A stretch of DNA of 64,000 nucleotides from Volutella citrinella (Eukaryota > Ascomycota > Sordariomycetes > Hypocreales > Nectriaceae). The notes beneath the pieces were generated by a model. That model made no database searches. It worked only from the letters and a program-made list of their open reading frames with translations, and was not told where the DNA came from. How positions within the stretch are numbered: position 1 is the stretch's first letter; every line of letters starts with the position of its first letter. The position numbers and the translations under genes are program-made. The DNA lies in NCBI GenBank assembly GCA_034401135.1, contig JAWZSP010000004.1, positions 4,278,001 to 4,342,000 of the forward strand. The letters are read 5' to 3'. This document shows positions 22,294-33,386 of this stretch, one piece after another.

Positions 22294-23118
22294 GCTGGAT
22301 CTCCACTTTTCTTGGGTACGGAGGCGCCCTCGTAAGTGGCTGGCTTCGACCACTGGTCTTAATGACGTGCTTGTACGTGGCACATAAGTGGAAACAAGAC
22401 CAAGGAGGGTCTCGAAAAATTACTGTATTGATTTTGTTGACACAACTGCAACTGCAACTACATCTTTGCCTCGAGGGCTGCCCCGACTGGTAGGGATCGG
22501 CCGTCTCTGCGGCACAGCTGAATACATAATGTGCCGAGGTGCTGCAGCTGTATGTATTTCTGCTTGATCCAGCTAAAGGGATGCCGACCATCTCGCCCAG
22601 TCTATCAGTAAACTGCCCAAGACATGCTGAACTTCTCAATTCGGCCCTGGTTGGCCATCTTAGGCATGTCAAGAGGATAGCAATTTAGTATCCCTGCTAT
22701 CACCGGGAGATGCGCCGAAAGTAGAAGGTTACAATCGAGTTTCCTGCAAGTAGCCGCTCTCATCACGCAAAAGTCCGAGGCAAGATGACTCTCGGGCCAC
22801 GACTGTAGTGAAACACAAGATAAACAGCCCACAACGGGAGAGAAATAGAATAAAAATTATAAAAGGACTGGCCGTCATACTAGAAGCGAGGAACATCTAC
22901 CTGAATATCCCTACCTCTGTTATCACAAGATAAGCCCGCAGGCACTCTATCCTATCGTCATGAACAACACTTGCTCTGCTCGCTGCACTATCAGCCGCCA
23001 TAGTCGCAGGAGAGGGTGTGCCTGGCATCGAGTATTCAATTGCCGAAAAAGGCAGTTGAGGCAAAGGCGTGTTGCCAAATGCACATAGTTGCCGAGATTG
23101 ATGCCCGAGAATTCAAGT

Positions 23119-23207
23119 GGGGATTTGGTCTAGTGGTATGATATTTGCTTTGCATTCTCAAAACTGCAAACTGCAAAGGGTCGGGGGTTCAATTCCCTCA
23201 ATCTCCA
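23119..23207 (+). tRNA. tRNA-Ala (TGC), with 17-nt intron
   Basis: All cloverleaf arms can be drawn by eye. The acceptor stem is 23119-23125 paired with 23200-23206, with discriminator A at 23207. It includes a G3:U70 wobble pair, the identity element for alanyl-tRNA synthetase. The D arm starts GGTCTAGTGG (A box). The anticodon stem TTTGC/GCAAA flanks a loop with anticodon TGC at 23151-23153, interrupted one base 3' of the anticodon by an intron at 23155-23171, the standard eukaryotic position. The T arm GGGGG/CCCTC contains the B box GGTTCAATTCC. Mature length is 72 nt before CCA addition. It lies 321 bp past the stop codon of the TcA-like gene. Confidence 0.9.
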
Positions 23208-23528
23208 TCCGGAGGTTCAATATCGAACTCGGATCCCAACATTTTTTGCTGGTTAGTTGAATTAATAGGTTGAGAGCATGAAAGAAAGGGATTCAAATAA
23301 GCTTGGATTTGCCTAAAACGATTGAGGATATGCCCAACGAAAGACCAAGCCAGGGGATTCCTCTCGACGTGACAATTTGTATCCTGAACAGCATTCTAAA
23401 AGAGCGGAGTAATTCAAAGCTGACAATGATAACGGAAATCCTTGGCAAACGATTGAACAGACTTTTATCGTGGTCCAACACGTCCCTCCTAACAGAGCCT
23501 CGCAAACTTGAACTCATTCTGAGACCTC
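23208..23528. other. Spacer between tRNA-Ala and the TcA-like 3' end
   Basis: 321 bp. A short T-rich stretch follows the tRNA at about 23240-23247, a possible RNA polymerase III stop. The small open frames on both strands (23293-23569) look like chance. Confidence 0.45.
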
Positions 23529-26500
23529 CTACCCCAACGAATATCGCACCAGCATCCAGCACTTGTTAGCAACCAGCTTCCCCTGTCCGAGATTCAGCGT
23601 CCAGCTACCGAGCGGCTTGTTGAAGCCGTCGTTTGTATAGCGCACGAGGCCCTTGAAGTCGGCCTCCGACTTTGTCAAACTGTTGGCTGAGCTGGCAACG
23701 CTGACGGACACATCTCCCGGCAGCGGCTCGTCTGATAGAATCCACACAGTCTCCGCGTTGATCTTGCCCGGCTGTGTCCTTTTGGCCCACACCGGCAGAT
23801 GCTCGTGCAGATTGGGCATGTCAATGCTGCCTCCAGTGCTGCTCGCCACAGCACTGGCCCAGCTCGCCCCGAAGTCGTTCTTGATATCAATGACTGCGAT
23901 GAGGCTGGCGCTGGAACCCAGGAGTTCTCCGGCCTTGAAGAAGCTGTTGACGCTGTTCTTGGCCGCCCGCTTCATCTGGTCTCCGCCGTAGATGGACGTG
24001 TACTGGATCTGCATCACCATATCGGAGATGGAGTCATACTCAAACTGGCGATACGACTCAAACGGCGGCAGCTCGAGGTGCCAGCTGCTCACGGCACCCG
24101 CGCCCTCAAACGGCATGAAGTGGTCGTCCCCAAAGTCCAGCTCGAAGACTCCCGCGTCCTTGTCGGCCGACGAGACGGCGATGCCCGAGATGGGGACCGT
24201 CGCGTTGACGAAGCGGCTGTCCGGGTCGGCGGCGGGATCCGGCGACTCGAGGTACTGCGGCAACAGCGAGGCGCTCTTGCGGATCTTGCTCGACTGCAGC
24301 CGCAGGGTGGCATTGACGTCGGTGTGAGGGTCCACGTCGCAGGGGATCGTCACGGTGACGGCCTTGATGCGCCGCATGTAGTGGCCGGGGAAGTCCATGT
24401 CGTAGAACGTCTCGGGGATGCTGAACTCGCAGCTGCCCGTCTCGCGGAGGGAGATGAGAGCCATGGGATCCAGCTTGCGCAGCGAGACGGTCTTGACGAC
24501 CTCGAAGTCGTGGCCTCGCTCAGACGCGTAGGCGGATTCGAGCCGTCGAAGAGCCAGCGAGAGACGCTCTCCTGCGAGCATGCCGTCCCGGGACGGGTCC
24601 CAGTAGCTGGCCTCGATGAACGTCTTGCTCGAGTTGGGCCGTTCAAACTGGTAAACCAGCTGGGCCTGGAAGGCCAGGGCCACGGCTTGCGAGTATGCTT
24701 CGTAGTAGAGGTCCTTGGTTCCGCCCTCGAGCCAAGAGTACAACTCTGTCTTTGTGTACTTGCTGCGCATGAACTCGAGGACTTCGGCCGACTGCTCAAT
24801 GGCCTTCTGCTGCACTTCAATGTCCTTCTCCGCGATGGCCTTGCGGACCTTTGCTTCGAGGACCTGCTTGTCGATGCTGGACACCTCGTATCCTGCAATG
24901 TTGGCCTGCAGGATGCGTTCCTGGAGGGCTCGCTGATACTGGCCCTTCATTGATGCCAGGTCTGCCTCGGACTTGTTCTTTTCAATAATGTAGCCCAGTC
25001 CGGATGCGATTGAAGTGACAGCATTAGCCAGGTTCTCGGGCCCAAACTGTAGTTGTGAGCCAACTCCAAACGGCGCAATGCTCAACGGCGCATTCGGCAG
25101 CAGGTGGAGGATCGAAGCAGCGGCTTCCAGTGCCTGGACAGCCTCGGTCATGTCGCGGGCCTGTCCGAGCTTCTCAAACTGCTCAGCCTCGTAGGGACTT
25201 AGCTGTAGACCTCCCTCGTCCACGGGCGCCTCGATCTTGGCGTCAAGTTCGTTAAACTCCTGGTCGATTTCAGGAACACCAGACATGCTGTTGCCAGCAA
25301 CTGCGAGGTAGAATCGCAGTCGGCTGACAGCTCCCTTCCGGCTATACTGCAATGCTTCAATCGACTTGGTGGCTTCCTCAACTGCCAGCTTCTTCAAGTC
25401 TAGCAGCATGTTCTGCGACTCGGATCCCTGCCGTGCCATCAACACCGACAAGGCCTCGGCATCCTTTCTCTCGTGGATTGAGATCAGGGTTTGGCCCAGT
25501 TCCTTGACCTCCGACGTCATATCGATGGCCCTTTGCAGAAGAGACTTGAATCTGTAGTTAGGCATAGGGGCGCTGAGGCTGGCGAGCGCGCCGCTGATGG
25601 AGATGCCCTTGGCGACTGCATCGACCAGAAGGGCTGGGTCAATTGGAGGCTCGAATAGGGGCAGCTGACGGAAGACGCCGTTGATGTCTTGAGAGTGGCG
25701 AATCTTGAACAGGCGGTCGTCAATGGTCTCAGCAAGCCGACGCATCTGGGGGTTGTCCGGGATGGCGAAGATCAAAGAGGTGAGAGAGCCGAAGATATTG
25801 CACAATGGCGCAGAGGCGTCGGATGTTGCTCCGGGGGATGGCGGGAAATCGGAACTGAAGGGGAGCTCCTGTTCGATCTGCACGATGGCGTTGGAGAAGG
25901 CATCAAACCTGGTCGCCAGCATGCTGTAAGTGTACCGCCGCCTGGGCCGTCGCTGGGGCACCTTTTGGGCTCGTGGGCCGTAGAGGTGCGAAGCCAGGAC
26001 GTAGAGCTGGATCGCCAGCGGGATCGACTCGAGCGTGTTCTGCTGGAACAGGGAGTCGCCGTACGCGATGAGGATCTCAATGTACTTGAAGACGATCCAC
26101 TTCATGTACGCCTGCGGACGGCCCCGCGCAACGACATGGGGTTGGAACGGCTTCTTTCTCCATTCGTTGATGACGTCCCTGCCAGAAGCTGTTAGTCTTG
26201 CCGGGATCCAGACGTGGAGCGTTACTTACGAAGGCATGCCAGCCTCGAGCTGCACCAGATCGGCCTCGATCGTGTTGGGCCCGTATTTCCCAATGTGCCT
26301 GAAGGGCGGGAACACCCAGGGCCGTCCCGCGTCTGCCTTTGAGTCGACCCGTTTGGGGTTGAAGACGCAATGGCAGGCCTGTAGAGCAGCCTCGAACTGG
26401 CGTGCTTTGAGGAACCGGTCAATCATGACCATGGGGCCGTGTAGGCCAATCTCCCAGTTGTAGATGGAGTAGAGCCGCCGCTGCTCGTTGAAGTCACTGC

Positions 26501-29500
26501 TCAGCGCCGTGTTCGCATTCTTTACGCCGCCGAATGCGGCTTCAATATCAGACGACTGCCCAAGAATCAGTATAATCCGATGCATCATGCGTAAGATGGA
26601 TGCAGGTTGAGGTGTATGACAGGCTCAACAGTTGCTTACCGTCCGATCTGACAACAAGGTGGTAATTTCATAGGCTTCCCGGCCCTGAGTAGCCGCGTTC
26701 AGGAGACTACCAGCTAGTGAGTAAGAGAAGTTCTCCTCCGGGCCACTTGATTTGATCTTGGGCACATCAGGCGGACCTCGCACCGCCCCGAGTCGGCATC
26801 GCAGCGTGTCGCCCACCGACACGGTGGTGGAGATGGCGGCGCGCTTAACGCTCCACGTAGTCGAGGAGGCTTCGAACTCCTCAGACTGCAGCGAGTAGAT
26901 GGCTGGACCGAGGTTGTCACTGTGGGTAACGCCGAAAGTGTTGCCCGGTGCTGGGTACGTCAGACCCTGGTAATCCGACCTCAAAAGCTCAAAGGCTAGT
27001 TGCGAGCCATCAAACTTCCAGCAGCCCTGGACATAGTATCCAGTCTTTCTGAAGATGGCGCGAGAGAGATATATCTTGATGACACTGCCGGATTGGTTGC
27101 TTAACGTGTGGGTGATGACGGTTGGCAGCAGGCTGTACGAGTCGATGGGAGCAGCCTTGTCAGACGTCTCCGTGGCCTTCAGTCTCCGTAGCTCTTGTTC
27201 CGCGCTGTCAAGAGCCCGCCCAACCCTGACCAGTTCTGCGTACTTTGCTTTCACCTCTGCCGCTGCTTTCGTTTTATCTTGCGTGAATGGCGATGCTAGA
27301 GTGGCGAGAGCGAGATTGTGTTCTCCCACGGTCTTGTAGTAGGCATCCTGCCATTCCGACCGCTTCGTCACGAACGCGTTAATGACTGCTGTGAGACTGT
27401 CTGAAAAATCTTTGTCCATGGGTCCGTCTGCTACGGCCGTGGGGCAGAGCTGCTTCGGCGTCCATAGCCCGTTTCTGTATTCGCTCCAGCCAAGTTGAAT
27501 CTGCCAGGCCGCCTGAGGCTTGTTCTCGTCCATGACGTTCGTCGCATAGGTAGTGTTTGCTGTCCCCCCGCTGGTCGGAGTTGTAACCAGCTTCGTCTTT
27601 GGCACCTTGACCATCGAGGCCATGAACAAGAATAACCGATCCTGGAACACAACGGGGGCGATGTGGTTTCCCACGAAGCCAGTGTCTGCAATTTCGTAAT
27701 GCGGGATATCGACCTGCATCGACTCCCATCCCTTCCAGACAGTCTTGCCAGTTGATGACTGGAAGTTGTTGTAGAAGTACTTGAAAGGAGATGTCTGCGT
27801 GCGCGCGAATACGTGCACCGTCGTGAACGTCTTTGCTCCCGCTGGCGGCTCGACATACAGCCCGATGCACTGCAAGTTGGAGACAGAGTCCAAGGAACTG
27901 ATGTAGGTGCGGAGGGCATTGGAAATCACCTGCGGAGTCAGGTCCTTTTGCAACAGCTCCGACTCCAGTTGTCTGAAGAACTCAGTCTTGTTGTCCCGGA
28001 GCGACGGCTGGATCCAGTTCTCCGGATACAGGTAGACCTTGCGGTTGGCCTCCCAGGTGCGGTAGTGCTTCATCCACTCCCAGCGGTCTAGATCCAGCGA
28101 GCTGAGCGGGACCTCCGTCTCCAAGCCCAAGATGACCCGCTGGACAAACAGCTGAACCGTGGAGATGGCCTGCTTGATTCGAGATGTTTGCACCAGGGGC
28201 GTCATCTGCACGTCAATCAGAAAGAAGGCGAAAAGGCTATCGGCATCGACGACCTTCTTGTCCGTCGCGAATTGTTCCTGGACCAAGAGGTAGCTGATGA
28301 GGGCCTTTTTCTGGTTCTCGCGAAGAACGTCATTCAGTGGCCGCACAGCATCTGCCCATTGTGCCGATTCGACACGCGACCTGGCGACATGCTGAATGTC
28401 TGTGGCCACATTAGCAAGTTGGTTATACTCCCCCCCGGAATCTCCCATCTCCGCCAGAGTTGTCCAGTCGTACAGCTTGGCAATGTCAATCTTGAGCTTT
28501 GCCGCCAGATCCATCGCCCGTTGCAATTGACTCAACAGGGCGCCGTTGGTAAACTGCGCAGACTCAATCGTGGCAAGGTTTGCCCTCTGGAAGATGACCT
28601 TGATGGCTGCTTGCTCCCATCCCGTGGCCAAGGAGATCTTTTCTTCGATTGCGAGAAGGGGCGCCTGGGGGTTGAGCTCGGCCCATTTGAAAAGGTCAAA
28701 AAGGTTGAAGCGCTCTGCTGGCTTCAGTGAATCCCTCAGCTGAATCAAATCGTTGAGCATGATGATTTGAGAGACGTCGCTGAACTTGTCAAACCTGAGG
28801 CCATTGAAGTTGCTTGTAGGCGCTGAAATGTAGGCCATTTCCTCGGCAGACAATTCCATCGTCTTCAGAATCATGGCCATACGCTTCAGTTTGTCCACAA
28901 AGTCGTGCATCGGCTTTTCCGAAAAGAGTGGGAGAAAGACATCCTCTGGAAAAGCGGCCCTGGATGACTTGGAGCCCTTCCAAAGCAACTCTTCTGGCAA
29001 CGCGTCTCTTAGTTCGAGCTGAACCAAGTCCCCTGCCTTTAACGAGATGGATCTTGTCGTAGACCAGACTGGCTCAGGATCTTGCTGCGTCAAGACGAAG
29101 TCGATTGCCTCATCGTTGATGTGGATTGGCAGCGGCATTTTATCAGCCCTGGCCACAGAAATGACAAAGCTGTCGGTGATAGGCACGGCTATGTATCCCT
29201 TCCAGGCCTGGAAAGCGGTGGCTGGAAATTTTTGCGTGGTTCCCCGGGACGGATTCAGCGCTGCCCATCCGAGATTGTCCTTGATGGATGCCGATGTCTC
29301 AATAGAATACACTTCATTGCTGTCGAGGAACCGGCTAGCAGTCTCCCATCCTCCTCCCATTCCTTTGCTGCGGGGAGTAAAGGCGAGCTCTTCGCCGTCG
29401 AGAAAGAAGGGGTGGCCTTTTGGATCTATTTCTGCCGGTAGGACGAGCTTAATTACGCCGCTCCGTTCAGGGGAAAGGTATCCATGCCAAGCGGAGGAAT

Positions 29501-32500
29501 GATGACCAAATGTGTTTAGCAAAACGTCAATAGCTGGCTCTTGGGAGCTTCCCACAGTCATCTGCTTCTCCAAAAGAAAGGTGACGATGGCTTCGTCGTT
29601 GAAACCGTCCCGGGAGAGGATAAATTTGGTCACGGCTTCACGCGCAAGCTTCTTTTGCAGCGTTGGGATGACATAGCGCAAGAAGAACCACGCTTTCTGA
29701 AACTGATCACGGCCAGAGGAGAGCGGGGTGGTCTCATCCAACACAAGCTCGCTGAGCAGTGTGTCTTGCTCCGGCGCTGTTGATCCTTCTTCACCTTCTT
29801 CATCCTTGATGACCTTGGTGGGCAGGTCGGGTGCTGCAAGGAACTCTTTGACTTCCTTGGGCATGGAATCGAGGTACTGATAGAAAAAGTTGGTTGGCTG
29901 CGTAACGGCTCGGAGGGCTATAGCATCAATCCACTCTTGTCTCACAGTCTCGCTGACAGGTGCCGGCGGCGGAGGCGGATCGGCTCCCTCCAGAGGCGGA
30001 GGCTCCTCGTTTGCTCTCTCAATCAGCCCTTGTAGTTTCTCGGATTCTTCAGCCGTTAGAATACCCGAAAACTGCAGTATCGCCTTTGTCCGTGTGACTC
30101 GGACGCCAGCCACATGCTTTGGAGGCAAGATGTAACGGACCCGTCTTTCGGGCATCGCCGTGGCCACGATGGTGCTGAAGTAGGGGTTTTCCACGACGGG
30201 GACTGAGGTCGCATACACTGTCGTGCCGGATATGAGCGATAGAATCCCCGAAGCGGCCTCTGGCTCATACAGAAGCGCCGACTTTGCCTGAGCGAGCGCC
30301 AGAGTTACTTCTGACTCCTTGGTGATCATTGGGTGCTGGTTCTTGACCAGCATGATGGCGTTGTGTAGATCCTTTGCGAAACGAAGCGACGATAACTTTG
30401 TAGGCGCCAACGGATCCCCAGAGTCATGTGTAGCTTCACATGCATATCGCACCTCTGGCCAGGTCAAGCCGTGTGAAAGGGCGCTCGTCCATGTCTGAAG
30501 CATCTTGAGGCACGAGCGAGGACTCTTGAAGGGGTCGCCAAATGCTTGAAACACAAGACTCAGATCCGCAATCTCTACTCCGAGGTACCTGGCGACGACG
30601 ACTCGACGATACAGTGCGGATAGAGAGTCAAGGTTGAGATCCTTTGGGATGTCGTCAAGGGCAAGCAACAAGTCCATCTCGGCTGGCTTCAGCTTGTAGG
30701 CGGCCATGATGGCGAGCTTCTGGGAGTCTAGCTTCTGCGGCGGTCCAGAAAAGAGAGCGCCAGAGGCATCCTCCAAGAATGGGGAATCGGCATTTCGGCT
30801 TGTTCGATGCTGGAACATCCGGCGGTAGAGAGATTGGGGTTCCTTGTATGACATTGGAGCCCAAAGAGTGAAGAGGTCGTCAAGTCCCATCCCCGTCATC
30901 TTCTGGAGCTCGACAATTGTGCCGATCTCAGCAAGGACCTCGGCATTGATTTTCGAAACCACAGTGGGCTTTGGACCCGGAACAGATGCGTCGTGTTGTG
31001 CTGCATTCTCGGCCAAACCCGTCAACACACGATCCAGATCTGCAATAGGCCACCCCAGCTTCTTCCACAGCCTGATAAAGCAAGACAATCTGTCCCATTC
31101 TGTAACGGACAGGTTCGTTCCGTCAAGATGTCGCAGACGCAGCTTGTTCAAGTCCGATGCCACCGCAGAACTCGGATCCGAAATCCAATACCCGCCAGTG
31201 TCGGTCCAGTTCATACCACCGGTGGGAGTAGTAACAAGCTTCATTCCGGTAATTCTGCCGTCTTTGATCCTGCCGATCCTGTTTTCAATCAGGCGATCAA
31301 AGACTAGGAAATCCAAGGCCAAGGTTGGCCACCGCGTGTGCACCGGAGTGAGATTCGAGCCGCCGCCATAGTACACCCTGCAATCCAAGCCGACGCAACC
31401 CACGGGCTTGCCATTCTGATCCACCAACTTGCCGTTCTCTAGGACCAATCCAATGACAGAGAAAGCGTACCCTCCCTGGCCATCTGGCCGCGGCGGAAAC
31501 CCTCCGTTGGCGTTGGGCAACAGCCAGGTGTGCCCGGACGCGACTGCGGCCGTGTTCACCGCGACGAGATATCCAGTGATGTTCAGTCGGGGTCCTGTAG
31601 GATTGGCCGCGACGACCAGCCCTCCGATGTTTTCAAAGTTCTGGGTGACCCAGGATTTTCTCTCTTCCGCCGTGATGGACAGGTCCAGCCCTGACGCCTG
31701 GCCGTTTGCCATGGCGAGGAAGTTTGCCACAGGTTCGACTCGCTTTTCTACCTGTGTATGGGTCTTGTCGACCATGGACTGAAGAAACCCGTAGCTGAAT
31801 CTCAAGCTCTTGAGGATTGCAAGAGACAGGCCGGTCGGCATCAGTGGGTTCATGTACCTGGTCTGAAGCACGGCGAGAAGGTCCACGTAGGAGATGTCGG
31901 CCCTCGGCAACAACCGCTTCTTGACAAGCTGCAAGTCCTGCAGCTGCTCGTTGTTCTCGTATCCCCAGCACTTGGCGGTTGCCGGCACTCCGACCTCAAC
32001 CCTGTACATTTCGTCCGTGAGGCTACCTTCCCAGAGAATCTCGACGAACTTTTTCGACCAGAAGACCTCCTTTGTCAACATCCTATATTCTTCATGAAGA
32101 ATCCCCAGCCTGTCACATAGGCTTATCCTCTCAATGGCCTCATTTTGGGCGTCGATTAGTCTCTGGTGAAAATCCTCGGTTGGAGCGACATACGACCTGA
32201 GAACAAGCCTGACTGGCGGCTTGGGTCGCAGCACCTCGGCAAGTTCAGCACGGCTCGACTTGAGAAACCCAAGAAACGTGCGCTGGGCGTCGACAGGCTG
32301 GCTGTAGGGCAGAGACGCTGGGTAGGTTGCCTGGGCGAGTTTCTGATACGCCTCCCGCTTGAGATACTGCGGCTGGGAGAGCAGCTCCTCCTGGGTCTCG
32401 GACTGCGCGTTGTGCACTTGAATAGTTCCGTACGCCACAAATGACTCCATAATCTCATTGGCAATATCAATAATTGGGAGGGCCTTGTTGGTGTTTTCGG

Positions 32501-33386
32501 GCGTGAGCTCGAGATGAACGAGATCGGGCCGTCTGCGAAGGAGGACTTCCAGCGGCGTTCCACTGATGTTGTCAGACTGGCCTGAAGAAGTTTGCTTTGT
32601 GATGCCATTCGTAGGATCCAGATTGTTGTGTCGCAAATACTCCAGAAGCTCGACAAAGTAGGCAGCCGGGCTGTAGACGGTGGTTGCCTCGTCCGCCATG
32701 GTCTGATCCATGCCGCCAAACATATCCTCCAAGTTGAGATCGATCCCCGCTTGCTCAAGCTTCTGCTTCACAATTTTCAATCTGTCGTCTCGGCCCAAGC
32801 TTCCATCAATCGCGGCAAGTCCAGTACCTCGCACAGCCTCAAAGAGCCGCATTGCGACTTGGTTGTTGCGTGTCACAATGTCGGTTGCAGTGAAATGCGT
32901 CTGGCTCGCTGCCTCCCTCCCGATAGTCTCCTCGTGGGCACTGACGAAAGCATCCTTTGATGTTTGTGCGATAGACAAACTGGTGAAGTTGTTCTTGCTC
33001 AGCTCAGCCACCACGCTGTCCGAGTCACTTAGCCTGTTCAGGCTTTGCAAGACCTTCAGCTCCTTGACAATAGGAGAAAGCTGTTCCGTTGAGAGAGCAT
33101 CAAGTCCTTTGGATGTCCCAGGAGCTTCTGCCGATTGGCTCTGGGCGGGCACCGAATCGGCGGACGGGGGGCCAGCTCCTGACAGAACATCAACAACGCG
33201 CTGCTTGAGGGCCGGTTCATCACTGGTGAGCTTGATGTCGCCACTCTTGACCAGCTTAAGAATCCGTCCATTTGGATCATCACCGTGAATGCCATCTCTC
33301 GTTGCTATCAGCTGTCCGAGGACGGCTGATCGGGAACGAGCGGCGGCGTCACCGCTGCTGTCGCCGACGGACTGTGGATTGCTCAT
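23529..33386 (-). CDS. TcA-like protein (toxin-complex A-subunit homologue) in a fungal genome
   Basis: Three exons (33386-26640, 26555-26230, 26178-23529; introns of 84 and 51 nt with GTAAGC and GTAAGT donors) stay in phase and give about 3,240 aa with no internal stop. Start chosen at the second ATG of the frame, 33386; an ATG 45 bp upstream is also possible. Homology is to the A subunit of bacterial toxin complexes (Tc). A VRP1-type region lies at about residues 215-330 (TVYSPAAYFVELLEYL, LLRRRPDLVHLEL), a neuraminidase-like region near 1,775, and the TcB-binding C-terminal region from about 2,930 (FEGAGAVSSWHLELP). In bacteria the A subunit forms a pentameric shell and translocation channel. 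The usual length is about 2,500 aa, so this one is longer. No TcB/TcC or Rhs gene lies nearby. Codon use resembles the neighbours. Its function in the fungus is unknown. Confidence 0.88.

Larger units (their letters stand above)
20515..23118. other. Gene-poor 2.6-kb region upstream of the subtilase
   Basis: No convincing gene. It holds a TATATA-like element near 20560 about 45 bp upstream of the subtilase ATG (minus strand), two copies of a 16-bp inverted GATA element (listed separately), and near 22857 a TATAAAAG followed 95 bp later by a frameshifted signal-peptide-like coding relic at about 22960-23055. Confidence 0.55.

Noticed and set aside
23799..24953. 384-codon open frame antisense to the TcA-like gene
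   Set aside because: It is the complement of the conserved C-terminal region; no domain, start context or splice signals.
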